Part shown: piece after piece, positions 22,619 to 34,178 of the stretch
Position numbering within the stretch: position 1 is the stretch's first letter
Layout: each line of letters starts with the position of its first letter
Assembly: GCA_903632075.3 (NCBI GenBank)
Contig: CAHIKZ030000027.1
Coordinates: 72,001 to 136,000 of the forward strand
Reading direction: 5' to 3'
Length of the DNA: 64,000 nt
Origin: Acanthosepion pharaonis
Taxonomy: Eukaryota > Mollusca > Cephalopoda > Sepiida > Sepiidae
Made by a program: the position numbers and the translations under genes
The notes under the pieces: model-generated
The model's input: only the letters and a program-made list of their open reading frames with translations
Databases searched by the model: none
What the model was told of the DNA's origin: nothing

Positions 22619-22912
22619 CAGTTATGTGCCATGCGTGATACACGCTTAGGCGATCATCTATCTTTCGATACATGACTAACGAGGCAGATTTTGTCCCCGC
22701 AGTAAGTTGCCTTTTCTTTCTGCATTAGTTGCTATCCAAGGCTATAGAACCCGGTAGGTCCTGCTATTTAAACATAGCTTGGGGGAGAAGAATAGTATTC
22801 ATACATTTCCCAAGGGTATTAGCACGTAAGTGAATATAATGGATTCAGCTGAAATTCGTACTCGGCTCTACCGATTCCTCAATCCGATCCTCTATCCATT
22901 ACTCCACCGTGC
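22619..22912 (-). repeat. SINE-B copy, minus strand, nearly full length
   Basis: Runs from GTTATGTGCCATGCGTGATA to the head ACTCCACCGTG. On the minus strand the head reads GGTGGAGTAATGGATAGAGG, with the B-box area slightly altered. It is about 294 bp, the same length as the copies at 2113 and 25744. Confidence 0.85.
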
Positions 22913-23517
22913 CTCCATAGATAACTCTGCAGATATTAAAAGGCTTTAAATCCTGTACATACTTGCCTCATTCACTTGAATTACGAAAGGCAGATGTTTA
23001 CTTCGAAATTTATTCACATTAAATCATGACCGGTTCTTGTTGATCTAAACACATTCAATTATCGTTCAGCAAATTGACTGACATGACAAAAGATTGAGTT
23101 CCAGATTAAAAGACAATCTATTTTCTCGCTTTTCGGTTAGTGGATGCCATCTTAAATCATTTTAGACAGTTATTGTATCAGATGAAATTTTGTTGAATTG
23201 TTTAACTTTTGTTTTGGCCATTTGATTTTTTTTCGTTTTTTGTTTTTGTTTTGTTTTGTTTTGTTGTTTGTTTTGTTTTATACTAGAATGCAAGAAGATA
23301 TGCAGAAAAGACGACGATATCGCCATAGGATAATATGTTAAATTTACGCATATTTATAGTAATTAAAGATTGAAGTCTTAAATGAAAGCAGTTATTATAG
23401 TTTATCTAAAAGGTTAAATGCCGATAATTACAAAGCAAGCAATTACCTTCATTAAGAATATTTATCATTTTGAAAGTCATTATAGTGATTATTTTTTATT
23501 TTAGTGTTTCAACATTC
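22913..23517. other. No recognised feature
   Basis: AT-rich. A TTTTG-rich run occurs at about 23229-23280. Confidence 0.5.
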
Positions 23518-23527
23518 TCTGTCTGTC

Positions 23528-23591
<64 letters not shown>

Positions 23592-23617
23592 AATAGTTAA
23601 AATAGTTCAACCTACGG

Positions 23618-23670
<53 letters not shown>

Positions 23671-23671
23671 T
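23518..23671. repeat. Compound microsatellite (TGTC)n(TG)n and (ATAG)n
   Basis: A TGTC/TG run covers 23518-23589. After 31 bp, a pure ATAG tetranucleotide array covers 23621-23671. Confidence 0.97.
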
Positions 23672-24384
23672 GATCTTAACCGTACCAAAATGAAGTAAAT
23701 GATGAAGGTTTTACACGATGGATGTCAGATTGTGTTATGCAAATTCATGTTAGTATTAAGTGACGGATATTGGTAAAATACTCAGGATATATTTATATTT
23801 GTATGAGTATTATATCCTGTTAGTATCGTCTTATAATATTTATTTTATTACAAATACTGATAAATTGCTTGAAGAGTTTAGTGTTTTATTAAGCAAACAA
23901 AGCGCAAAATAAATTTTATTTAGAAATAAATCCAAAATCTATTGACCAATGAAACCTATTTTATTAATAAAATATTCCAAATACCTGAATAAATTAGTTG
24001 ACCTGTTAATGTGGGTTCCTTGATATTCTATAACATCATCAATATTTCATCCAATGATTTTAACTTTTCTTTTTTGATTTAGCAATATAACTTGTAGCTA
24101 TCTATTATTTTCCCATGTATCTTTGCTTGAATATTTTCCATTCAACTAACCCTCTCTTTTTAATTTTCTATTGCATTTAAATTTAGAGAAACAGGAAGCC
24201 ATTCCATAAATTTTATGTATTTGAAAGCCTTTTTGGCGAGGTAGGTAATAATCAACTTTGCAGTATATGAAGAACCACTGTCTTTTTTTTAATCGGAATC
24301 GCGCCAATCAAGACACGTTGGGTTACATATTGTAGAGGAATTAGTAACCGAAACATTTCTAATGAGAGGAAAGAGAGAAGAGTA
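23672..24384. other. No recognised feature
   Basis: AT-rich, with no repeat or ORF that I can support. Confidence 0.5.
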
Positions 24385-25335
24385 ATCAGGAGGACGGTAG
24401 ATAGCGATTGACATTACATTTAAATTTTTGACTGGAAGTTGACTGGAAAGCGTGGAGCCAGAAGAGAATTACACACGTGAGAAGTGCGAGAAAAGAAACT
24501 GTTAGCATAGGACTTACGGCTACATCTAGCCAGCTCAACTGTAAATTAATGAGATCTCGCCGCCATTTTAGTACTGCGCTTAAATTCATACAGTCTAGGT
24601 ACCATAGCGAAGAGCAATATTTATTCTGTACAATACAGAAATGTGGCACAAGGCCGAAAAGGGGATTGGGGAAAGGACGGTCTTCTTCTGTCTTAACTAT
24701 AACTTAGCTAGCCTCAAGCACTGACCCAATCGTACGAAACAATATTCCTTACACCAAAACAATACATTCATACGAACCTTTCATACTACAACCACCATAA
24801 TACCTCTTTGTCTCTATGAAAATACTAACTAGTCCCCATATTTACAATTTGTTGTCTGTGGGGGGATAGGGGAATAAAACAACAATTCTAAAAGTTAACC
24901 CCAATGAGTATTTACAATATGAATACAAAAAAACTATTTACAAGAAACTAAAGAAAATAAGATTTTCCATAGCGAAGAGCTCATCCGAACAATTACCATG
25001 AAAGTATTTATAAAAGAAAGGCACAGGGATGCAACATTACGGCGGTGGGCATGTTCAGGACCAATAATATTGTTGATTCTTCTTTGGATCATATCAAGGA
25101 GCTCCAAGTAAATAGCAGGGGCACTGGATTTGTAGTTTTGAAGGATGGACTCAGGCGAGAAAAACCTCAGAGAGACACAGAGAACAAACTTTCCTTGCAG
25201 TAGATGAAGCTATTGATTCAATGTAGTCGTTCCACCTGAGGTCAATGGAAAGCGTGAGACGAAGCAGGCGCAGAGAGACGCTTTCATGAAGTTGATCATC
25301 AGACATGTTGTCTTGTAAGTCATGTTGGTTGACCC
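24385..25335 (-). pseudogene. LINE2 fragment (reverse transcriptase C-terminus), split by a later insertion
   Basis: Two minus-strand blocks, 24968-25335 and 24385-24614, together match LINE2 positions equivalent to about 44490-45075. The first block carries the antisense of the region with SLRLLRLTLSIDLRW-like residues and the trpless IWSGA-equivalent area. The second carries the C-terminal tail and ends near FKCNVNRYLPSS. Several frameshifts are present. The blocks are separated by a 352-bp element bounded by a 14-bp duplication of LINE2 sequence, so the LINE2 fragment is older than that insertion. Confidence 0.78.
24601..24981 (-). mobile_element. Family E retroposon with a 14-bp target-site duplication
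   Basis: CCATAGCGAAGAGC occurs at 24602-24615 and again at 24968-24981, flanking about 352 bp. On the minus strand the insert ends CGGCCTTGTGCCACATTTCT, followed by GTACAGAATAAATATT, which contains a poly(A) signal AATAAA. Variable-length long target duplication and a terminal AATAAA point to retroposition in the minus orientation. Copies at 50918-51240 and 56970-57090 share the same end. No coding capacity was found. Confidence 0.75.
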
Positions 25336-25445
25336 AAACTCTAAGCCAACCATCAAGTCCCTCCTATATAGTTCGGCATTCATCACCAAAAATTACTTTT
25401 GAGATATCAGTTTTTATGGACTTACTCATTTATCTTTGTAGCATT

Positions 25446-25670
25446 TCAGTCCGTTATGTGCTATGCATGATACACGCTTAAGCGATCATGTATCTTTCGA
25501 TACATGACTGACGAGGCATATTTTTTCCTGCAGTAGGTTGCCATTTCTTTCCGCGGTAGTTGCCATCCAAGGCTACATAACCCGATATATCCTGCTATTT
25601 ACGCACAGCTGGGGGGGGAGAAGAGAATTCATACCTTTCTCAATCCGTACCACTATCCATTAATCCACTC
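25446..25670 (-). repeat. SINE-B copy with an internal deletion
   Basis: Matches the other SINE-B copies from TTATGTGCTATGCATGATAC to the head, but about 70-85 bp are missing between CATACCTTTC and TCAATCCGTACC. The missing part includes the B-box region, so this copy could not be transcribed from its own promoter. Confidence 0.8.
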
Positions 25671-25743
25671 TATTCCAATTAAGAATATATAATGATAATG
25701 GTGGCATTATCATTTTTGACCTAGTGGTGATAATGACAATCAA

Positions 25744-26033
25744 TCAGTTATGTGCCATGCGTGATACACGCTGAGGCGATCATGCATCTTTTCGATACAT
25801 GAGGCAGATTTTTCCCGTAGTAGATTGCTATTTCTTTCTGCGGTAGACCAGTTGCCATCAAAGGCTATAGAACCTGGTCTATCCTACTATTTACCCATAG
25901 CTGGGGGGAGAAGAAAAGGATTCATACCTTTCCCAAGGGTATTAGCACGTAAGTGAATGTAATGGATACGGCTGGAATCCGAACCCGGCTCTCCGATTCC
26001 TCAATCCCAGCCGCTACCCATAACTCCATCGTG
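25744..26033 (-). repeat. SINE-B copy, full length, minus strand
   Basis: Runs from CAGTTATGTGCCATGCGTGA to the head TAACTCCATCGTG. It lies 73 bp from the preceding copy in the same orientation. On the minus strand it has AATCGGAGAGCCGGGTTCGG, an intact B box. Confidence 0.85.
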
Positions 26034-26485
26034 ACTAATCGTAATGGTTTCCTTTCTTGACTAATCTTTTTAATATTTTGAATGTTTTTTGTTTTACATT
26101 CATGACACCATCTTCTTCAAATATCTTCTGGCTCTTCAATCTACAGATCTTTGTTACCCTTTTTAATTAGCTCACATCTCTTTCCCAGATATTTTTAAGA
26201 GTAGATTTTTTTGTTTTTATCGAGCCAATATTTCCAATAGCTTTTTCTGTGACCTGTTTTTAACATTTTCGTTTATTCACTCAATACACCTTAGGTTATA
26301 TTTTCTTTTCTCTTGAAGTTCTGTCATACTTACGTCTCGTAGCATCCATTATCATTGTTAAATTAAAAAGTAAATATAACCATATTATTTAATGTATTTA
26401 TTTTCCAATATTTTACACCACTCGATTTGCATAATAAAATCTCACATCTCCAAATATCAAACGATGAAATTCCTATGGCATTTTT
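26034..26485. other. No recognised feature
   Basis: AT-rich and unmatched. Confidence 0.5.
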
Positions 26486-26862
26486 GTCAGAAATATACGC
26501 ATATCCAGAAATTTTGTGTCATAAATATTAGAGAATTTGTACCATAAATATACGCATATCCAAAATATTTATCATAAATATAAGCATACCTAGACATTTT
26601 GTATCATAAATATACGCATATTCAGAAATTTTGTATCATAAATATACGGATATCTAATAAATTTTATCATAATTATACGCATATCTAGAAATTATGTATC
26701 ATAAATATGCGCATATCTAGAAATGTTGTACCATAGATATACGCATATCCAGAAAATTTTATCATAAATATATGCATATCCAAGTATTTTTATCATAAAT
26801 ATAAGCATACCTAGAAATTTTGTATCATAAATATACGCATATCCAGAAAATTTTATCAACAT
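26486..26862 (+). repeat. 32-bp AT-rich minisatellite, about twelve units
   Basis: The unit contains TCATAAATATACGCATATCC followed by AGAAATTTTGTA. Unit length varies from about 30 to 34. On the minus strand the array gives a repetitive ORF (Met-Leu-Ile-Phe-Met-Ile-Lys units), which is not a likely protein. Confidence 0.9.
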
Positions 26863-27730
26863 GAGTTGGTTCATACAAATTATGTGAAAGCATTGATTTA
26901 AATAATAAAATCTGACAGTGTTTATAGTGGTAATTTTTTATTATTAAACATTTCCTAGGATTGTCAAATTAAGAAGATTATGTAGCTTTAATCTCTTGAA
27001 AAAGGCAGGTCTTCTTTCCAAAAAACAATATGAAACAATTTTTTATCTAGATTTGACTACTGAGTACAGTTCAGAGAACAAAACTCGAAAGGTGAAAGAG
27101 AGACGTTAGCATCAGGATTAAACTTCTCATTGCCAAATTTCCATTAAAGATTCAAAATATAATTTTTTTTATCTTTCGAATGATTCTTTTTCTAAAAGTT
27201 TATATCGAAAAATAAAATCATAAATATTATAACCTTACAAAACAAAAATATCGGAAACACGATCTAGTGTGTCTGCTTATCGATAATGTAATTCCACGAA
27301 TCTTTTATAGTGGTTGCTACTGCTTTAAATTTCTGTCGGGAAGAATTTATAATAACATTATCAACATCTCGTGAGATGTCTTTTTCTTGAGGCGATCCTA
27401 AAGTTGTCTCTATGGTTTTTGGCTCTAAAATGTCTGAAACTGGTGTTATTTTATTTTCGTTTTCTTACTAGCTGACTAATCTAAAATTCATATTTGGTTC
27501 GTGTCTTTGGGAAAAGTATGCAACAGATATCTACTGAGTATCGGAAAATATTCAGTATTGATCAGAATAAGATTCTACCTCAAATCAAAATCTTCTTCAA
27601 CCGTGCCTTTTATTTTTACTTTCAGTTTTGATCTCTCTATGCATGACGTTATATTGGATTATCACTAATTAGGATTTTAATTTAACATGATTTCTCCTAA
27701 AATGCTATCAATCAATAACGTGATTAAAAG
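26863..27730. other. No recognised feature
   Basis: AT-rich and unmatched. Confidence 0.5.
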
Positions 27731-28048
27731 AGCGCGGGATGTAATGGCTAGCAAGCTTGATTTGCTAGATCAATTCCGACTGATTAGCGAGTTCGATTCT
27801 CACTGAGTGCTCCACACTTTTGGCCTTGTTCTGTATCTAAGCTACCCTTAGAAAATCATTTAGGGTACCTCGATGTAGAGTAGTGGTTGGTAAGCTTGTC
27901 TCGTTAGATCTGTTGAATATTGAGTTCTATTCTCACTGGGTACCCCACATATTCAACCTTGCGCCACATCTAAGCTTTTCTTAGAAAATCACCATACCAT
28001 GATTAGAAATAATTTCATTGTTTTTGCTCTCAGTAACAAAGTTATTTC
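27731..28048 (+). repeat. SINE-A, dimeric tRNA-derived SINE, plus strand
   Basis: Two head-to-tail monomers: about 27731-27868 and 27869-27990. Each has an A-box-like GTAATGGCTAGCAAGC or GTAGTGGTTGGTAAGC, a B-box-like GCGAGTTCGATTCTCAC or TTGAGTTCTATTCTCAC, and a 3' part CACATCTAAGC...TTAGAAAATC. A 55-bp tail (ACCATACCATGATTAGAAAT and on) is shared with 31222-31312. The minus-strand copy at 51601 has the same dimer structure. Confidence 0.78.
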
Positions 28049-29224
28049 AATACTTTCCCTATTTCTATAATACTTGTACAAAGCATATTTAATGATAGAT
28101 CGGGAGATCTTTTTGATGGCGGGTTTTCTAACTTGATAATAACAGCCATTTGAAAGTGGAAATATATTTGAATAAATCGCAATTACACAGAAATATATCG
28201 ATGATCTAATTTTGTTGATAAAAAGATTTTCATGCAATGTCATATTTTATAAGAATTATTCGTATTACCTATTTCCAAAACTTGGATACGCTTAACTTTT
28301 CCAAGTTTTATGTACTATCAAAAAGTCAGTATATGCGTAAAACATAAATTCAAAATTTTGTTTTGCATTTGGTTCATTCCCGTTATCTTCGAGTCATAAT
28401 TCCTAAACTTGTATATTCTGTTAAATAAAAATCAGTATTTAATACCTTCTTACAAGTTTTTCATTAATGTTTATGCGCATGTCGAAGAAAACAGATCATT
28501 GTTCGTGTTTACTGACCGAATCCACGAACGTTATTCGAGTTCAGATAAAGACCAAGTCTTGATTACTAACTTTCAGAAGATTACACCCCTATGTTATTAG
28601 TTCTTCGAAAAGTAATCTTCACATCGTCTTAGAAATCGGTACAATTGCGTATCTGTAATAATTTGCAAAACTTAATAGGAAGGAAGAAATTAAGGAAGAA
28701 ATTGGAATTTTACTCACCTTCCACTCGGAATTAGATTGAACAAAAGATAAATTGAAAGTTAATTGACATGAACTACAGTTCACTCTTGGCTTCATAAATG
28801 AATTGCCGCCATAAATTCATCCATACAAACCATAACACGAAGTTTCAAGAAAAATAATAAATGGTGGTGAATGGTGGTGGTGAAATGATATTCTTTTGCT
28901 GCCTGTCAATCGTTACTCTCCAAGTTTTCAGAGAAAATAGAATCCTTTGTTTACCTCAGCAATTCCTGTCATCCCTCATCCAATCACATTCCTTGTTTGT
29001 TGGCATTCGGATTTGACTTGAAGGATTCTTCGTTCACATCTTCTTTCGATAGGTAACATAATCTGCACATAGTCTTCCAATCTGACCACGCTTCGTGTTC
29101 ACGAAGGCAAGATTATAGATATAAACGTGCTTTGTCCAGATATTAAATGCTTCATACATGAGCTTTAAAGATGACGTCATTTGCGTCAACATTTTCGGTG
29201 GACATGTAAGAGAAATAACTTTCC
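28049..29224. other. No recognised feature
   Basis: AT-rich; short unsupported ORFs at 28409-28600 and on the minus strand at 27989-28243 (the latter overlaps the SINE-A tail). Confidence 0.5.
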
Positions 29225-29640
29225 CTCCTGGGTAAAACGATAAACTACATCAGCGTCCTGGGTAAGACGGTAAACTACGTCCAATAGCAAGTCCTCTGAT
29301 CAGGAGGTTTTGAGGTGCGTGGAACCACCTCTTAATTGCTGGTGTTCCCAGGTCCAACTGGGGTGGTAGCACCTGTTAGGGTCCCAGCTATGGGAAAATG
29401 CTTAACCCCCCTAAAAAAAAAAAAACATTATGAAAGTGTAAAAATAGGTTTTAATAACATCAATACATTTTTTGGAAAAATTATTACCACCAATGAATTG
29501 CCATCAAATTTGGAAAAAAATATTACCATCAATACATTTTTGAAAAAAATATCATCAGAAATAAAAATCTTGTCGGAATTAAATAACCGATTGAGGTTGA
29601 TATACCGTAAAAGAAATCAAACCAAACCAAATAAATAACT
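29225..29640 (+). repeat. Family D repeat, short core (about three units)
   Basis: The left arm contains GGGTAAGACGGTAAACTACG, CCTCTGATCAGGAGGTTTTG, GGTGTTCCCAGG, GGTAGCACCTGTTAGGGTCC and CTATGGGAAAATGCTTAACC. The core follows CATTATGAAAGTGTAAAAAT with roughly three ATTACCATCAATACATTTTT-type units. The right arm has AAATCTTGTCGGAATTAAAT and GAGGTTGATATACCGTAAAA. Arms match the copies at 37205 and 39228. The layout (unique arm, tandem core, short arm) resembles nonautonomous Helitron-like elements of molluscs, but I cannot show the diagnostic ends. Confidence 0.75.
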
Positions 29641-30555
29641 TTATTAGCCGTACAAGATTTCATTGATTTTGTAGGTTCGATAACGTACTGAAGAAGAGTT
29701 GCTACTCAGGGAATTTAAAAGAGTGAATGAATGATAGCAAAACTCAAACTCAAAATTAAAATAGAAAACATTAAATCAATAGAATGGAAGATAGAATGAA
29801 TTAATGAGTAATTCATTTTGAACTTCTTACAAAAATATTCACCAATGATTCATCTTATGCTATTGACCTCATATTTTCTTTCCTAATAGTCGTAGATTTG
29901 TACACCCAATAGTATAAATATTAATTTATTATAGTGCATCGAAAAAGTCTCACTTCTCTTAAATTATATTTTCATATGATTTCATAACTGATAGCTCAGA
30001 ATTCATAGAGATTATCATTTAATTTGTCATACATTTATATATCCTTGCAATAATATCTAAAGGTGTTCTCACGAGATGAGATGATCAGCTGAAAGTGCAC
30101 TATTTTCTTAATCACTGTTTACTAATACTTGCATCTCTTGCAATCGTCGTCGTGGGTTTAATTCGAACGTTCTATAGCAAGATCAATTCAAATAGTTGCT
30201 TTTGTGGGATTTTTTTGTTTTTTGATGTTTTTTTTTTATGTTTTGGTTTCGTTTTTTTCTTTGTTTTGTCAGTTTTTTTGTTGATTTTTTGTCTTGAATT
30301 TTTTGCTTGCATTGACAAAATGTCGGTGACAAACCTGACTCCGTGACACTACTTCGGTGTGTGAACGAAGAAGGTGGTTAGCCACACGGCAAGAAGAAAT
30401 ATAACACCTATCAAAGAACAGACGAATTGAAAGATGTAACGGACAGCTAATTTGAATTGGTGTCTCGATAAAATCATCGTGCAGGTAGCAACAGAAACTA
30501 CTCCGCTCTCAAAAAAATTAAAAACACAATATATAAATATCATTTAACAGCATAA
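29641..30555. other. No recognised feature
   Basis: AT-rich, with a T/G-rich run at 30205-30300 that gives a Phe/Val/Cys-rich ORF of no likely meaning. Confidence 0.5.
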
Positions 30556-31221
30556 AAGATGTCAGTTCCTAATGGAACTGATTCCTCACCCGGTAAGGAG
30601 AGAAAAATGCGACAGCTATCGCCTGACCCTCATCTAGAATCTCTCTGCAGCAAAGATAAAATCATAATCGGAATACAGAAAGTTAAATGTAGCATCATCA
30701 GTATTCGGAAAGTCAAAAATGTCAAACAGGAATGTCTGGGAAATTGTGAAACGAGCCGGGGAAAATATTGGAATTTTATAAGCATCTATCACAGAATTAA
30801 GTACGCATGAGGGGAAGATGACAATAGGTATGAAAAACCAGAATGACTACCTGACCCTCAGCAAACGGATAGATGGAACTCATCATCCCGGAGGAGTAAC
30901 CAATCTAAGAGAAGGAAAACTTTTTATTTTAAACCTCTGCTCTTCCTTGCGGCCATACTCAATCATTGGAAAGGCTTCAGTAGTAAACCCTGAGGACAAA
31001 TTTGGAGCCGGCGTCCATAAGACAGTTCGATGTTATGTCCAACTTCGTTCTGGTAATTCCTGCAACGACGCCGGTGCCAAGCTGTATTGGATTCTACCTT
31101 TCCCTTGGACAAAATCGGCGGCGTAGAGAGAAAAGACGTGCAGCATGGACAGCCGCCGATCTCTCATAAAACTCTGCCCAGGACTACGCCCTGGAGAGGA
31201 CACATCGTCAGCGTGCTGCTC
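30556..31221 (+). other. Unclassified GC-richer segment, perhaps an old LINE 5' part
   Basis: Two successive open stretches (30559-30807, and 30818-31126 in another frame) have ordinary amino-acid composition, unlike neighbouring ORFs. KDKIIIGIQKVKCSIISIRK then VKNVKQE faintly recalls the N-terminus of LINE endonucleases, but the catalytic motifs are absent. GCCGGCGTC (31008) pairs with GACGCCGG (31068). I cannot name it, and it may be an old dispersed repeat. Confidence 0.35.
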
Positions 31222-31312
31222 TACAACAGACATGTATTACAAATAACTTTGTTACTAAGAGTAAAAACAATGAAACTGTTTCTAATCACGGTATGGTGTT
31301 TTTTCTAAGAAG
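31222..31312 (-). repeat. SINE-A tail sequence without its head
   Basis: The reverse complement reads TTCTTAGAAAAAACACCATA, then TGATTAGAAACAGTTTCATT, which matches 27980-28048 with few differences. The tRNA-like head is absent, so it is a truncated copy or a separate element that donated the tail. Confidence 0.65.
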
Positions 31313-32454
31313 AGATTATGTGTATTAAATTAATTCCGAGTTGAAATTAATTCCGAGTTGAAATTAATTTTGTCACTCAAACAGCGTAGGTCTGCTATAT
31401 AATTTTTAATCTTCTGAATATAACCGGAAGTACTCTTGCAGTTTTTCTTCCGCTAGACAAATCATCCCACATCGTGTTACGAATATAGTGTTCGCGTCAA
31501 GACTAAGAAATGTCTGGTGTACGTTCACAAGGAAAACGAAAAGTGAAATTAATGCAGAGGTAAGAAATGAAAATTCCGATCTTGTTTCCAGTATATTTTG
31601 TTGATTATTAAGAAATTGACTTGTACGATTTGATGGGAAGGTAGGTGACACTTGGAACAATAACTTATTCTTGCAGATACTATCGACCAGCTATTCCCTT
31701 CGGACAACAAAGATGACTTTTTTTTTAATTTATCTATTTATTTAACTTCCTTTCGGTCAGCGGGAGACCTCTTTGAAGATTTTATTTCATAAATTTTATT
31801 ATCTGCGTAGACATAAAAAAAAGCCGCTCTTTAAACCAAGATAAAATCATGGTATCATAAATTTTTGACTAAAGAGACGTGAGTGCAGTTATACTTGGAT
31901 GAATATCATCAATGGACTGGGTGAGAAACGAAGAACATTTAAGGAAATTAAGAACTAAAAAAAACTAATGCTAACAATATGGGCCGGTGCGTACTACCCC
32001 CAACCATCCCCACCGGATCGGAGGGGCTAAGTCTGATTGAGGGCCTCAGGCTGAGATTTGTGAACCTCACTATTGTATCAAGATTATATTTTTTTTAACT
32101 ACCTTATAAATTTAACGTAACTCTCATGATAACACTGGTTAACAAAACGATATTTTTAAAATCATCAGTTTCCTTAAGCGATTTTCGAAGCAAATTATGA
32201 ATCTAAAATCATTTTTTCTCTATCAAAGGACATTTTTATTTTACCTGTAGTTTTCACGTTTGGATACGTAATTCATGTACATATAACGTATAATAAATGC
32301 AAGAGATGACATTTTGATGACCAGTTATTGCACAAAATAAAAACTATTATGCATAAAATAAAGCTATAATTCTCTCTGTGGAATCACAACATAAAATCTT
32401 TGGGATTTAGACTTTCTCTGGTGTTTATTCTCAACTTAATTCCTGTATAACAAC
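31313..32454. other. No recognised feature
   Basis: Mostly AT-rich. A GC-richer patch at 31980-32070 (GGGCCGGTGCGTACTACC) is unexplained. The ORF at 31406-31660 minus is unsupported. Confidence 0.45.
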
Positions 32455-33025
32455 CAGAAGTAGTCAACTAGCATTCCTTCATTCGAAAATACTTGTTATC
32501 CTCACTCCATTGATGTTATGTATTGAAGAATGCGTTCTCCTTGCTCATCAGACACTGCTCCAAGGTTTTCTACAAAAGAGTCCAGATGTGAATCAAGGAA
32601 ATGGATTCTCAGTAACATCCGATAAACCATTTCTCAAAAGGAAACTAGAAGACATTTTACTTCATTTCTAAAATCTTGAGATATCTTGTTACCCAGAAAT
32701 TTTCACAGATCCACTTAAAGGATTCTAGATTTTAGCTCAACCCACTCCAGGGTTTTAATGAAGTTGTTGTTCTTGGCAAGATGCTAAAAGTTCAGCTTTA
32801 TCCTTTCACAATGCTAAGTCTCGAACCAAATCGTTTAACTCTTCTGGAGAAAATTTATGTGGTTCGTCCTCATTTCCAACAACAAAAACTGCATCCACTA
32901 TGGTTGTTTCCACATAACTAGTAATTTCCTCACAGAGTACCTCTTTGTCGGACATTTGAAAGCCATTCTCTGGTGTTACAGGAACAGGTAGGTCATCATG
33001 TGTGGTACCGGCCTTCTTGCCGATT
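32455..33025 (-). pseudogene. Remnant of an uncharacterised, repeated mobile-element-associated protein
   Basis: On the minus strand, 33025 to about 32800 reads in one frame through TPENGFQMSDKEVLCEEITS and HKFSPEELNDLVRDLALC. Then, in other frames near 32630-32520, it reads RIHFLDSHLDSFVENLGAVS and DEQGERILQ. From memory, this pair of motifs belongs to a large, repeated and unnamed protein family seen in Hydra, aphids and other invertebrates, whose members are around 600-700 residues. The two ends are much closer here than in that family, so most of the middle is deleted. Stops and frameshifts make it dead. The molecular function of the family is not known to me. Confidence 0.55.
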
Positions 33026-34001
33026 CTAAGTTAGGATACACAATCTTATGCTTGATTTTAAGTGTAAAGCTACATACGTTAATCATGCAAAAATAACAGT
33101 CATTGAAATGATCCTTTGGTTCTCACCATATCATCCAAAGTAAAACTGGTGGATCTTCTAGATTTCAATTATGATGATACGTTGCTGAGCTTTGGTGGTT
33201 AATGAAACATAGGCATAAAAATATATATTACGACTGTTCTTGTAATGGCTAGACATCTTGAATGGAGCTTGATGATGGTGGTGATGAATATGATAATGAT
33301 GATTATTGGACACCAGGCTGAACTGGTGACGGGTATCGAACATTTGAAAAAAGGTAAAAATTATGGCGATACCAAATATGCCTAATGGGATATTTTGCGA
33401 AATAATGACTGAATGATAAAAAACTAATAATTCATAATACACACAATTAGTAATAAAATATAAATCAGTAATTACCTGTATAAGACTTTTATGGGTGGCG
33501 ATGCAACTGATCATTATTATATGTATAACTCTCGTCAGAGAAACTGTGCCTTTATATAAGAAATACGATTACATTTTTTAATTCAGCGGAGAAAATTACA
33601 TATAATTTCCGCTCATAATATTCCTGATGAAAATTGGCTGTTGACTAAAGGTTGAAAAAGATTCGCGGATTTTGACGTAATTCTGAGATTTTTCGTCCAA
33701 ATTTATGCATTTGTTTGGCTGATGCTAAGTTTCGAAACAAAAACACTGTATAGATTTCAGTATTTGTATCCATAATGTTTAATATGTTAAATTATTCAAC
33801 TTTTTAACAAGAAAAACCTCAGATTGATGTTAAAAATTCCCGTAAAAAATTGACCTTTTTAAGACAGAATGATTTGTTCTGACATACCTCTAATTTGTAA
33901 TTTGATGCATTGTATTTATTTTCATTTTTTTCTAGTTGAATTGTTCACCTATATTACATATGATCCATTATTGTACATAATTAGGGTACAATAAAATGTG
34001 T
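33026..34001. other. No supported gene; one 118-codon ORF of doubtful meaning
   Basis: The minus-strand ORF at 33158-33514 has a hydrophobic middle and a His-rich segment encoded by a GATGATGGTGGT-like tract. There is no signal peptide or family resemblance, and the flanks are as AT-rich as noncoding DNA. The rest is unmatched. Confidence 0.4.
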
Positions 34002-34178
34002 ATTTTATATGAATACAATATTGAGATATAGCAGAGGGGTTGTCCACATATCATAGATTCAAAGGGGAGTGGAACGAATCCCCTTGCACCGTGCTGGGGC
34101 AAAGGATTTCGTTTCCTCCAAATCTATGATACGTGAAGCACCACTCTACTACATCTCAATGTTGTATTCATATAAAAT
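34002..34178. mobile_element. 177-bp near-palindromic hairpin element
   Basis: The left arm (34002-34082: ATTTTATATGAATACAATAT, ATATCATAGATTCAAAGG) pairs with the right arm (34104-34178: AAATCTATGATACGTGAAGC, CAATGTTGTATTCATATAAA) over about 75-80 bases with scattered mismatches. The loop is about 20 bases. It lies in AT-rich DNA. It could be a foldback MITE, a hairpin RNA source, or a simple inverted duplication. Confidence 0.8.

Noticed and set aside
27731..27868. Functional tRNA gene inside SINE-A
   Set aside because: The A and B boxes are present but there is no cloverleaf, and the sequence recurs as a dimer with an extra tail.
33158..33514. 118-codon minus-strand ORF with a His-rich segment
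   Set aside because: No signal peptide, no recognisable domain, AT-driven composition; the His run comes from a simple ATG/GGT tract. It cannot be excluded without transcripts.
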